Origin: Acidimicrobiia bacterium
Lineage (GTDB): Bacteria; Actinomycetota; Acidimicrobiia; Acidimicrobiales; JACDCH01
Reading direction: 5' to 3'
DNA: 12,572 nucleotides
Assembly: GCA_013694495.1 (NCBI GenBank)
Contig: JACDCH010000248.1
Span: 1 to 12,572, forward strand
Part shown: one piece after another, positions 5,046 through 11,630 of the stretch
Layout of the letters: each line of letters opens with the position of its first letter
How positions within the stretch are numbered: position 1 is the stretch's first letter
Position numbers and translations under genes: made by a program
Notes under the pieces: generated by a model
The model's input: only the letters and a program-made list of their open reading frames with translations
What the model was told of the DNA's origin: nothing
Databases searched by the model: none

Positions 5046-5785
5046 ACGAGCCCACCCGGCCCGACGGACGCCGTGCGGACCAGCTCCGGCCCATCACGTT
5101 CGAGCGCGACTACACCGACGCGTCGGCGGGCTCCGTGCTCGTCTCGTTCGGCCGCACCAAGGTCCTGTGCACCGCGTCGGTCGACGAGGACGTCCCGCGC
5201 TGGATGAAGAACAAGGGCCTCGGGTGGGTCACGGCCGAGTACTCGATGCTGCCGGGGTCGTCGGCCGAGCGGATCCGCCGGGAGGTCAAGGACGGCAAGC
5301 CCTCGGGTCGCACGCAGGAGATCCAGCGCCTCATCGGCCGGTCGTTGCGGGCCGTGGTCGACCGCAAAGCGCTCGGCGAGCGCCAGGTCCTCGTCGACTG
5401 CGACGTCCTCCAGGCCGACGGCGGTACCCGCACGGCGTCCATCTGCGGCGGCTGGGTCGCCCTGCACGACGCCTGCACCCGGCTCCGCCAGGCCGGCAAG
5501 ATCGGCCACCACCCGGTGACCGACACGTGCGGCGCCATCTCGGTCGGCATCGTCGGCGGCAGTCCCGTGCTCGACCTGCCCTACGTCGAGGACGTCGACG
5601 CCGGCGTCGACATGAACGTCGTGATGACGGGGGCCGGCAGCTTCGTCGAGGTGCAGGGCACGGCCGAGGGCGCCGCGTTCAGCCGGGTCGAGCTCGACGC
5701 CCTCCTGGCGCTGGCCGAGTCCGGCATCGCCGAGATCATGGGCATCCAGCGCGAGCTGGTCGCCACGCCGCCCCCGCCGCGGTGA
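5042..5785 (+). CDS. rph: Ribonuclease PH
   Basis: A 247-residue phosphorolytic 3'-5' exoribonuclease that trims tRNA precursors. Landmarks: RPDGRRADQLRPITFERDY at the N-terminus, KGLGWVTAEYSMLPGS (58-73), SGRTQEIQRLIGRSLRA (88-104), and DCDVLQADGGTRTASICGG (119-137), whose GGTR loop (R130) binds phosphate. The length is normal for the family. The ATG lies inside the stop of the preceding gene (4-bp overlap), and its own stop overlaps the rdgB GTG (GTGA). The MBL-fold gene, rph and rdgB therefore form one coupled operon. Confidence 0.97.
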   Translation: MNEPTRPDGRRADQLRPITFERDYTDASAGSVLVSFGRTKVLCTASVDEDVPRWMKNKGLGWVTAEYSMLPGSSAERIRREVKDGKPSGRTQEIQRLIGRSLRAVVDRKALGERQVLVDCDVLQADGGTRTASICGGWVALHDACTRLRQAGKIGHHPVTDTCGAISVGIVGGSPVLDLPYVEDVDAGVDMNVVMTGAGSFVEVQGTAEGAAFSRVELDALLALAESGIAEIMGIQRELVATPPPPR

Positions 5786-6351
5786 GCCCGCCGGCGCCGC
5801 ACCGCCTCGTGCTCGGCACCGGCAACGTCCACAAGGTCCCGGAGATCGCCGCCGTGCTGGCGCCCGACTGGGAGGTGGTCAGCCACGACCTCGACGTCGA
5901 GGAGACCGGCGCCACCTTCGAGGTGAACGCGCTCCTCAAGGCGCGCGCCGTGCGGGACGCCACCGGTGAGGTGGCGGTGGCCGACGACTCGGGCATCGAG
6001 ATCGACGCGCTCGACGGCCGCCCCGGCATCCACTCGGCCCGCTGGACCGACGAGCAGGACTGGATCCCGCGTGTGCTGCGCGAGCTCGACGGCGTGCCCG
6101 CCGCCCGTCGGACCTGCCGCTACGTCTGCGCCGCCGCGGTGGCCCGCCCCGACGGCACCGAGGCCGTCGTGCGGGGCGAGGTCGAGGGCCGGATCGCGTC
6201 CGAGCCGCGGGGGACCGGTGGCTTCGGCTACGACCCGATCATCGAGCCGCTCGAAGGCGACGGACGGACCTTCGGCGAGATGACCGTCGCCGAGAAGCAG
6301 GCGCTCTCGCACCGCACCCGCGCCTTCCGCGCCCTCCGCGCCCTCCTCTGA
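5782..6351 (+). CDS. rdgB: dITP/XTP pyrophosphatase (RdgB/HAM1)
   Basis: The protein has 189 residues from GTG 5782, which overlaps the rph stop. It hydrolyses non-canonical purine nucleotides (XTP, dITP) to monophosphates and cleans the nucleotide pool. Motifs: LGTGNVHKVPEI (11-22, the family's T/S-x-N-x-x-K), ADDSGIEIDALDGRPGIHSAR (67-87) with the likely catalytic D69, GGFGYDP (146-152), and MTVAEKQALSHRTRAF (167-182). The protein is a little short: the segment after HSARW, usually about a dozen residues longer and with a conserved Asn, is reduced to TDEQDWIPRVLREL. All catalytic motifs are intact, so function is expected. The operon ends at a strong hairpin. Confidence 0.95.
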   Translation: MSPPAPHRLVLGTGNVHKVPEIAAVLAPDWEVVSHDLDVEETGATFEVNALLKARAVRDATGEVAVADDSGIEIDALDGRPGIHSARWTDEQDWIPRVLRELDGVPAARRTCRYVCAAAVARPDGTEAVVRGEVEGRIASEPRGTGGFGYDPIIEPLEGDGRTFGEMTVAEKQALSHRTRAFRALRALL

Positions 6352-6378
6352 CCCGCGGCGGCGCCGGCCGCCATCCGT

Positions 6379-6424
6379 CCGATGGGTGCCCGCATGACGC
6401 TTCGGTCATGTCTGCACCCATCGG
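6379..6424. terminator. Long bidirectional hairpin between convergent genes
   Basis: A perfect outer 11-bp stem, CCGATGGGTGC (6379-6389) with GCACCCATCGG (6414-6424), and an inner 6-bp stem, CATGAC (6393-6398) with GTCATG (6405-6410), are separated by a symmetrical 3/3 internal loop and capped by a GCTTCG loop. It sits in the 89-bp gap between the rdgB end and the end of the minus-strand aldolase gene. It is thus placed to stop transcription from both sides. No T-run is present in either direction. Confidence 0.75.
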
Positions 6425-6440
6425 TTGCCGGGTCGGGCGA

Positions 6441-7454
6441 CTACCAGCCCCGCAGGTCGACGGGCCAGTCGTCGACCACGTCCTCGCCGTCGAGGACGTA
6501 CATGCGCTCGTGGCTGGCGACGGTCGGGTCGACGTGGCCGGGGAGCACGCGGACGCCGGTGCCGAGCGGCAGGCGGCGTCCGTCCGCCCAGCCGAAGGTG
6601 ATGTGCTCGTCGGACACGAACCAGCACGAGCCGACGTCGACGACGGTGGGGTCGCCGTGGTCCATGCCGAGGCACTTGAGGCCGCCGTCGAGCACGCCCC
6701 ACGCCTCGGTGGCAGAGATGAGCGTGCACCACAGGTACAGGGCGTTCTCGAACTCCGACGCGTGCGGCACGTACTCGGTGTCCATGAGGCAGTAGCTGCC
6801 GGCCTGCAGCTCGGTGGCCCACGTGTTGGTGGTCCAGGTGCCGGTGCCGCCCCCCGACACGAGGTCGCCGCCGGTCGCCTCGACCGCCGCCTGCAGCACC
6901 TCGCCGGCGGCCTGGACCTTGGTGCCCTTGCCGTCCTCCGGCTCGCGCATGAGGTGGCCCTCGTAGGCCATGACGCCGCGCACGGTCATGCCCTTGCTCC
7001 GGGCGAGGTCGGCCAGGCGGCCGGCGTCGGCCGGGTCGCACCCGCAGCGTGGGAGCCCGACGTTGACGTCGATCAGCACCTCCATCACCCCGGCGCCGGC
7101 CGCCGCTTCAACCGTCTCGACCGAGTCGACCCCGGTGGTGACCCGCGCCGTGCCCGACCGGGCCAGCGCCCCGAGCCGCTCGGCGGCCGGGCCGAGCACC
7201 TCGTTGGCCAGCAACAGGTCGTCGCCGAGCCCGGCCGCGGCCATGCCCTCCATCTCGCGCACGGTGGCGCAGCAGAACCCTGTGTGGCCGTTGGCCGCGA
7301 GGCGCCGGGCGAGGGCGGTGGACTTGAACGCCTTGACGTGGGGTCGCAGGGTCGTGCCGGGCCAGCGGGCGGCCATGGTGGCCACGTTGCGGTCGAAGGC
7401 GGCGAGGTCGACGACGAGCGCCGGCGTCGGGAGGTCGGGGACGGTCCTGGTCAC
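6441..7454 (-). CDS. D-threonine aldolase-like PLP enzyme (alanine racemase N-terminal fold)
   Basis: The protein has 337 residues from GTG 7454. It is a fold-type III PLP enzyme of the D-threonine aldolase/D-serine dehydratase family. The N-terminus LPTPALVVDLAAFDRNV is the barrel start. RPHVKAFKS (38-45) carries the PLP lysine, probably K41. GGGTGTW (201-207) binds the cofactor phosphate. The C-terminal metal site reads PGHVDP: H307 and D309 match the His-x-Asp ligands of D-threonine aldolases rather than the His-x-Cys zinc site of D-serine dehydratases. The likely reaction is cleavage of D-threonine or a related beta-hydroxy amino acid to glycine and aldehyde. The exact substrate is not visible. 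A TACGGT hexamer lies 9 nt before the GTG, within a palindrome shared with the divergent membrane protein gene. Confidence 0.85.
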   Translation of the reverse strand: MTRTVPDLPTPALVVDLAAFDRNVATMAARWPGTTLRPHVKAFKSTALARRLAANGHTGFCCATVREMEGMAAAGLGDDLLLANEVLGPAAERLGALARSGTARVTTGVDSVETVEAAAGAGVMEVLIDVNVGLPRCGCDPADAGRLADLARSKGMTVRGVMAYEGHLMREPEDGKGTKVQAAGEVLQAAVEATGGDLVSGGGTGTWTTNTWATELQAGSYCLMDTEYVPHASEFENALYLWCTLISATEAWGVLDGGLKCLGMDHGDPTVVDVGSCWFVSDEHITFGWADGRRLPLGTGVRVLPGHVDPTVASHERMYVLDGEDVVDDWPVDLRGW

Positions 7455-7463
7455 GGTCGACGG

Positions 7464-7489
7464 ACCGTACTCGCACCCCGGAGTACGGT
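7464..7489. promoter_or_regulatory. 9-8-9 palindrome with outward-facing -10-like hexamers
   Basis: ACCGTACTC (7464-7472) and GAGTACGGT (7481-7489) form a perfect inverted repeat with an 8-nt spacer in the 78-bp divergent gap. Each outer arm contains TACGGT reading outward. On the minus strand it lies 9 nt before the aldolase GTG; on the plus strand it lies 43 nt before the membrane protein ATG. It could be a symmetric bidirectional promoter, an operator, or both. Confidence 0.55.
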
Positions 7490-7532
7490 TCGGCGCCGCG
7501 CGGGCAGCACGCGAGCGACGGAGGGCGGGGCC

Positions 7533-8267
7533 ATGGACTTCCTCAACCCGGTGGAGAACCCCGGCGGGTTCACCGCCTTCATCATCGGCATCTCGGTGCT
7601 GTCGATCATCGCCTCGTTCCTCTTCCGCGCGAAGTGGTCGTCGGGGCTCACCACGGGCGGCATGAAGGGCGGGAAGCCGGGCACCGCCGTCATCACCGGC
7701 ATGGGCCAGACCGGCACGTTCATCAACAACCTCCCGGTGCTCACGTTCGAGCTCATGGTGCAGCTGCCCGGCATGGCGCCCTACGCGGCGGCGGCGAAGC
7801 AGAGCGTGCCGCACATGGCCTTCGGCATGCTCGCCCCCGGTCGCACCGTGGCCGTGGTGGTGTCGCCCAAGAACCCGGCGAAGGTGAAGCTCGACCTCCA
7901 GGGCACCGCCAACCTCGCCGCGGTCGCGTCGATGCCGGGCATGGCGCCCGCCGGGATGGCGCCCGGGATGGCCGGCGGCGGGGCTCCCAGCCCGCAGGTC
8001 ACGAGCAACGCCGAGCTGCTGGCGCGAGGGACGCGGTCGTGGGTGACGGTGATGAGCGTGCAGGACACCGGCCAGCTCTACGGCTCCGATCCCGTCTGCC
8101 TCCTCGGCCTGCACGTCCACGCCGCCGACGGCGAGTACGGCACGTCGGCCAACGGCTACCGCATCCCCGCCGACGTTCGGTCCCGCATCGTTGCCGGCAA
8201 GCAGCTGCAGGGCGCCTTCGACCCGGCCAACCGGCAGTCCGTCGCCCTCGACTGGGCGACGGCCTGA
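7533..8267 (+). CDS. Membrane-anchored protein with a duplicated beta-rich domain
   Basis: The protein has 244 residues from ATG 7533 behind a GGAGGG ribosome-binding site (7520-7525). One N-terminal transmembrane helix is at about residues 13-32 (FTAFIIGISVLSIIASFLFR). Residues 50-122 form a beta-rich domain with TGMGQTGTFINNLPV, LPGMAPY, APGRTVAVVV and SPKNPAKVKLDL. A degenerate second copy at about 167-241 matches it segment by segment (VMSVQDTGQLYGSDPV, IVAGKQLQGAF, DPANRQSVALDW). A Met/Pro/Gly-rich linker (134-150) joins them. Domains with the pattern TG...N..PV...l.V.lPG and PG..v.V..DP.nP..v are common in uncharacterised actinobacterial membrane proteins; the function is unknown. The domains probably sit on one side of the membrane as a tandem pair. 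It is divergent from the aldolase gene and convergent with the glycosylase gene 15 bp away. Confidence 0.8.
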   Translation: MDFLNPVENPGGFTAFIIGISVLSIIASFLFRAKWSSGLTTGGMKGGKPGTAVITGMGQTGTFINNLPVLTFELMVQLPGMAPYAAAAKQSVPHMAFGMLAPGRTVAVVVSPKNPAKVKLDLQGTANLAAVASMPGMAPAGMAPGMAGGGAPSPQVTSNAELLARGTRSWVTVMSVQDTGQLYGSDPVCLLGLHVHAADGEYGTSANGYRIPADVRSRIVAGKQLQGAFDPANRQSVALDWATA

Positions 8268-8282
8268 CCGACCGACCGGAGC

Positions 8283-9071
8283 TCACGTCTGGCAGCTGAG
8301 GCAGACGTCGATGCGACGGTTGGCGACGTCGAGGCGGGCGATCGACGCGCCGCAGCGCAGGCACAGCTCCTGGTGGTAGATGGCGACGCCCTCGCCGCGG
8401 CGGACGCGGCTGATGGGCTTGCCGAGCTGCGCCGGGTCGATCGTGACGATGCGGTTGCGGCGCACGCCGACCTTCAGCTGGTCGACGATCCAGCGCCACA
8501 TCGCGCGGAGCTCGTCCTCGCTGATAGAGGGACCCTCCCGGGCGGGGTGGATGCCGAACACCCACAGCATCTCGGCGCGGTAGACGTTGCCGATCCCGGC
8601 GATCACCGACTGGTCGAGCAGGAGCGTGCCGATCGGTGCCTTCGACCGCCGCACCCGCTGCACGAACCGTTCGGGATCGGAGTCGGGGCGGAGCGGGTCG
8701 GGCCCCAAGCGGGCGATGACGGCGGCCTTGGCGTCGGGGTCGATCACGGCGCAGACGTTCGGGCCGGACAGGTCCCAGGTCAGCGCCCCGCCCTCGAGCC
8801 GCAACCGCAGGAGCCCGACGGGCGGGGCCGGCGGCGAGGGCTGCGGGCGGAAGACCCCGATGAGGCCGAGGTGGACGTGCAGCACGTCGCCCGTCGCGTA
8901 GGTCTGGAAGAGGTGCTTGCCCCACGCCTCGACGCGCCGGAGCACCGCCCCGTCGAGCCGGGCCGCACCCTCGGCGAAGCGGCCCTGCGGCGACGACGCC
9001 CGCACGGGCCGCCCGGCGAGCGAGCGGCGCTGGTCGCGGGCGAGGCGGTGGATGGTGTGGCCCTCGGGCAT
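8283..9071 (-). CDS. Fpg/Nei-family DNA glycosylase, Nei2-like
   Basis: The protein has 262 residues from ATG 9071. This start gives the obligatory MPEGHT N-terminus, whose P2 is the catalytic imine-forming residue and E3 the general acid, so the open frame upstream is not used. K52 in AWGKHLF is the beta-hairpin lysine and HVHLGL (66-71) follows. The H2TH region contains GIGNVYRAEMLW. The C-terminal zinc finger is complete: CLRC, sixteen residues, CLSC. The enzyme excises oxidised pyrimidines and nicks the abasic site during base excision repair. The sequence style matches actinobacterial Nei2 (endonuclease VIII-like) rather than Fpg. It is divergent from a membrane protein gene and convergent with the duplicated-domain protein. 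Confidence 0.92.
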   Translation of the reverse strand: MPEGHTIHRLARDQRRSLAGRPVRASSPQGRFAEGAARLDGAVLRRVEAWGKHLFQTYATGDVLHVHLGLIGVFRPQPSPPAPPVGLLRLRLEGGALTWDLSGPNVCAVIDPDAKAAVIARLGPDPLRPDSDPERFVQRVRRSKAPIGTLLLDQSVIAGIGNVYRAEMLWVFGIHPAREGPSISEDELRAMWRWIVDQLKVGVRRNRIVTIDPAQLGKPISRVRRGEGVAIYHQELCLRCGASIARLDVANRRIDVCLSCQT

Positions 9072-9150
9072 GCGGCGCGGAGGCTGCCCGATCAGATCGA
9101 CGCCGTCCAAGCGGCGCGTCCGGCAGCGCGGCAGCGGCGATGATCGCCGG

Positions 9151-9609
9151 ATGCTGCTCGCCGCCATCAACGACACGGCTTACGACATCGTGCTCATCCT
9201 CCACATCGTCGCCATCGTGGTGGCCTTCGCGCCGGCAACGGTCTCGCCGGTCACCATCGCCCGGGTGAAGGCGGCCGAAGGTCCGGAGGCGGTCGCCCGC
9301 CTGTCCGGCTACTTCCTGAAGAACGCCCGGACCATCCACTTCCCCGCCCTCGTGCTCGCCGGCGTGTTCGGCGGGATGCTCATCGGGTTCTCCGACGAGG
9401 CGTGGCAGTTCGACCAGGCCTGGATCTGGCTGGGGATCGTCGTCTGGCTCGCACTGTGCGGCGTGGTCTCCGGGATCCTGATCCCGGGCGAGCGGGCGCT
9501 GGCCGGCGGCGACGCCGACGCCGAGAAGCGCGTGGCCATCGGCGGCCAGCTGGCCACGGTCCTCTTCCTCGTGCAGCTCTACCTGATGGTGGCCAAGCCG
9601 GGCCTGTAG
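9151..9609 (+). CDS. Four-helix membrane protein, possibly DUF2269-like
   Basis: The protein has 152 residues from ATG 9151. Four predicted transmembrane helices lie at about residues 11-31 (YDIVLILHIVAIVVAFAPATV), 63-80, 91-111 and 133-148. The first helix carries a His in ILHIVAIVV, and ARLSGYFLKNAR follows in the loop. The pattern resembles the small DUF2269-type integral membrane proteins, of unknown function. That assignment rests on pattern memory only. There is no Shine-Dalgarno. A palindrome CGGCGAT, G, ATCGCCG (9135-9149) ends 1 nt before the ATG and includes a GATGAT hexamer 6 nt from the start, suggesting a leaderless message. Its stop is 3 bp from the convergent acyltransferase stop. 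Confidence 0.75.
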   Translation: MLLAAINDTAYDIVLILHIVAIVVAFAPATVSPVTIARVKAAEGPEAVARLSGYFLKNARTIHFPALVLAGVFGGMLIGFSDEAWQFDQAWIWLGIVVWLALCGVVSGILIPGERALAGGDADAEKRVAIGGQLATVLFLVQLYLMVAKPGL

Positions 9610-9612
9610 CGG

Positions 9613-10323
9613 TCAGCCGCCGTCCCAGCCCGGCGGCGCCTCGGCGTCGCCCTCGCCCTCCTTCAGTGGCGGGTCCCACGCGCCGGCGGCGGCGTCCCAC
9701 CGGCGCACGACCCGGGCCGGCGAACCGGCGATGACGCAGCGGTCGGGTACCCCGCCCCGCACGACGGCGTGGGCCGCGACCACCACGTTGGCGCCGATGT
9801 CGGTGCCGGGCAGCACGACCGCCCCTGTGCCCAGCCACGTGCCGGCGCCGATGCGCACCGGCGCCTCGTCGACCCACTGCCGGGCGATGGGCGTGCTGTG
9901 GTCGGCGTAGCGGTGGTTGTGGTCGGTGACGTACACGCCGGGGGCGAACGTGACGTCGGCGCCGATGTCAATCCGGCATCGACCGACCAGCGCGCAGCGG
10001 CGGCCGAGGTTCACGCGGTCGCCGATCCTGATCACCCAGCCGTCGGCGGGGCGGAGGTCCTCGTCGGGCCACATGCCGACCGACAGCGCGACCTCGGGAC
10101 CGACGAGAGCCGCGTCGCCCACCCGCACCCACCGCTCGCCCATCGTGGGCCCGGGCGGCCACGAGAACGCGGCGCCGGCACCGACGTGCTGGAACCGGGC
10201 CGCATGGCGCGTCCCGGCGCCGGCCGTGCCCATGCGCGACGCCCACCGCCAACCGCTGAACAGGGCATCGGCGACGACCCGCTGCGGGCCGGGCCGCAGC
10301 AGCCACCGGTCGAGGTCGACCAT
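9613..10323 (-). CDS. Left-handed beta-helix (hexapeptide-repeat) acyltransferase
   Basis: The protein has 236 residues from ATG 10323, which overlaps the stop of the CoA-transferase gene by one base (TGATG), so translation is coupled. Hexapeptide repeats fill residues about 99-185: IRIGDRVNLGRRC, IDIGADVTFAPGV, VRIGAGTWLGTGAVVLPGTDIGANVVVAAHAVV. The loop YVTDHNHRY (131-139) carries the usual catalytic histidine of maltose/galactoside O-acetyltransferase-type enzymes (H135 or H137). The signature end GGVPDRCVIAGSPARVVR (190-207) is also typical. The N-terminal 70 residues (WRWASRMGTAGAGTRHAARF) resemble those of sugar- or lipid-linked O-acetyltransferases. It transfers an acyl group from CoA to a hydroxyl acceptor; the acceptor is unknown. 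Pairing with a CoA-transferase suggests both handle the same acyl-CoA, but this is inference. Confidence 0.85.
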   Translation of the reverse strand: MVDLDRWLLRPGPQRVVADALFSGWRWASRMGTAGAGTRHAARFQHVGAGAAFSWPPGPTMGERWVRVGDAALVGPEVALSVGMWPDEDLRPADGWVIRIGDRVNLGRRCALVGRCRIDIGADVTFAPGVYVTDHNHRYADHSTPIARQWVDEAPVRIGAGTWLGTGAVVLPGTDIGANVVVAAHAVVRGGVPDRCVIAGSPARVVRRWDAAAGAWDPPLKEGEGDAEAPPGWDGG

Positions 10324-11465
10324 CAGGTGCCGGCCTCGAGCGTGGCCCAGGGGTCGGCCTCGTCGAGCACCGCTTGGTCGGCGCCGAGGGCCCGGCCGGC
10401 CCACCGGACCTCGCCCGGCGTGGCCGAGAGGCGGGCGACGAGGCCCTGCATGCGCACGCCGCCGACATCGACCAGCGCGCCGCGGGCCTGAAGGTGCGGA
10501 TCGGCGGCCACGTCGGCCATGTCGTACACCGGCGCGGCCGCGGCCTCGGCGGCCTCGAACGCGGCCAGCACCTCGTCCGACGTGCGGGCCCCGATCCACT
10601 CCTCGAGGCGGGCGTCGATCCGCTCGCGGTGCGCCATGCGGCCGCCGAACGTGGCCAGTTCGGGGTCGTCGCCCAGGCCGATCAGGTCGAGCACCCGCCG
10701 GGCCACCGACTCCGCCGACGTCGACACCGCCACCCATCGCCCGTCGCGGCACTGCCACGTGCCGCGGGGCACGGAGTAGGCGATGCCCGACCCGAGGCGG
10801 GGTTGGAGCTCGCCGGTGGCGGCGTGGTGCGCCGGCAGGGGGCCCATCAGCTGCAGCATCGTCTCGAGCAGGTTGAGGTCGACGACCTGGCCCACACCGC
10901 TGCGGAGCGCGGCCAGCGTGGCGAAGGCGGCGGCCAGCGCCGTGACCTCGTCGGTCAGCGCGATGGGCGGGAGGAGCGGGCCGCCGTCGGGCTCGCCGTT
11001 GAGCCCGGCGAAGCCGGACATCGCCTCGGCGAGCGTGGCGAACCCGGCCCGGTGGCTGTAGGGCCCGTCCTGGCCGAAGCCGGTGATCCGGGTGATGACG
11101 AGCGCAGGGTTGCGGTCCAGCAGCACGTCGGGCCCGAGCCCGAGCTTCTCGAGCCCGCCCGGGCGCAGGTTCTCGACGAGCACGTGGGCGCCGGCGACGA
11201 GCCGCAGCAGGGTCGCCCGCCCGCCGTCGTCCTTGAGGTCCAGCGCGACGCACGCCTTGCCGCGCGACAGGAGCTTCCAGAACAGCGAGTCGCCGGTGGG
11301 ATCGGCCGGGTCGGCGAAGCCCATGCGGCGGGTCGAGTCGCCGCCGTCGGGACGCTCGACCTTGATCACGGTGGCGCCGAAGTCGGCCAGGTAGCGGGCG
11401 CAACCGGGGCCGGCCACGACCGTCGACACGTCGAGCACCCTGATCCCGGCGAGCGGCGTCGTCAC
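10323..11465 (-). CDS. Class III (CaiB/BaiF) CoA-transferase
   Basis: The protein has 380 residues from GTG 11465. That start gives the normal family N-terminus TTPLAGIRVLDVSTVVAGP. An in-frame ATG at 11546 would add 27 residues unlike the family, and the ATG at 11591 lies inside the tRNA gene. Motifs: RYLADFGATVIKVERPDGGD (24-43), KACVALDLKDDGGR (70-83), LVENLRPGGLEKLGLG (96-111), ITGFGQDGPYSHRAGF (127-142) and PPIALTDEVTALAAAFATLAALRSG, where D172 is the expected catalytic aspartate (Asp169 in formyl-CoA transferase). The family swaps CoA between carboxylates or, in the racemase branch, epimerises 2-methylacyl-CoA. The substrate is not visible. It forms an operon with the downstream acyltransferase. 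The tRNA gene lies upstream. Confidence 0.9.
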   Translation of the reverse strand: MTTPLAGIRVLDVSTVVAGPGCARYLADFGATVIKVERPDGGDSTRRMGFADPADPTGDSLFWKLLSRGKACVALDLKDDGGRATLLRLVAGAHVLVENLRPGGLEKLGLGPDVLLDRNPALVITRITGFGQDGPYSHRAGFATLAEAMSGFAGLNGEPDGGPLLPPIALTDEVTALAAAFATLAALRSGVGQVVDLNLLETMLQLMGPLPAHHAATGELQPRLGSGIAYSVPRGTWQCRDGRWVAVSTSAESVARRVLDLIGLGDDPELATFGGRMAHRERIDARLEEWIGARTSDEVLAAFEAAEAAAAPVYDMADVAADPHLQARGALVDVGGVRMQGLVARLSATPGEVRWAGRALGADQAVLDEADPWATLEAGT

Positions 11466-11557
11466 GAGGGCAGGCTGCAGGTCGTCACCGTGCAGCGTCA
11501 ACCGTGCCTTCCGACGGGGCGCGTCGGACGCCAGCGCTCCTGACATGAGCGGGGCGG

Positions 11558-11630
11558 TGCCGGCGGCGGGATTCGAACCCGCACTGATCACGCCCTAAAC
11601 GTGATGCCTCTGCCGTTGGGCTACACCGGC
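11558..11630 (-). tRNA. Class I-shaped tRNA with anticodon UAG (nominal Leu, codon CUA)
   Basis: The cloverleaf is complete over 73 nt. The acceptor is GCCGGTG with CGCCGGC (one G-U pair). The D arm is GCC/GGC, only 3 bp, with a 10-nt loop containing GG. The anticodon stem is TCACG/CGTGA with loop TTTAGGG, giving anticodon UAG at 11597-11595 flanked by U33 and G37. The variable loop is 5 nt (TCAGT). The T arm is GCGGG, TTCGAAT, CCCGC, and the discriminator is A73. CCA is not encoded (CCG follows). UAG would read leucine CUA, yet bacterial tRNA-Leu has a long variable arm, which this lacks. G37 after G36 fits Leu, Pro or Arg tRNAs. Charging identity is unknown. It could be a phage- or element-derived tRNA, or a non-functional one, though every stem is intact. 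Confidence 0.85.

Noticed and set aside
6408..8267. A 619-residue plus-strand open frame across the aldolase gene and into the membrane protein
   Set aside because: Its first 375 residues are antisense to the aldolase gene, low complexity and rich in Arg/Gly/Val. Only the part from ATG 7533, with a ribosome-binding site and a membrane helix, looks like a real protein.
7999..9339. A 446-residue minus-strand open frame
   Set aside because: It is a shadow of the Nei-type glycosylase gene and its neighbours, with no family motifs.
9613..11403. A 596-residue minus-strand open frame
   Set aside because: Its upstream part overlaps the CoA-transferase in another frame and is Arg/Pro/Gly-rich. The real acyltransferase begins at 10323.
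11547..11591. Upstream start for the CoA-transferase
   Set aside because: The ATG at 11591 lies within the tRNA anticodon region, and the added residues do not fit the family N-terminus.
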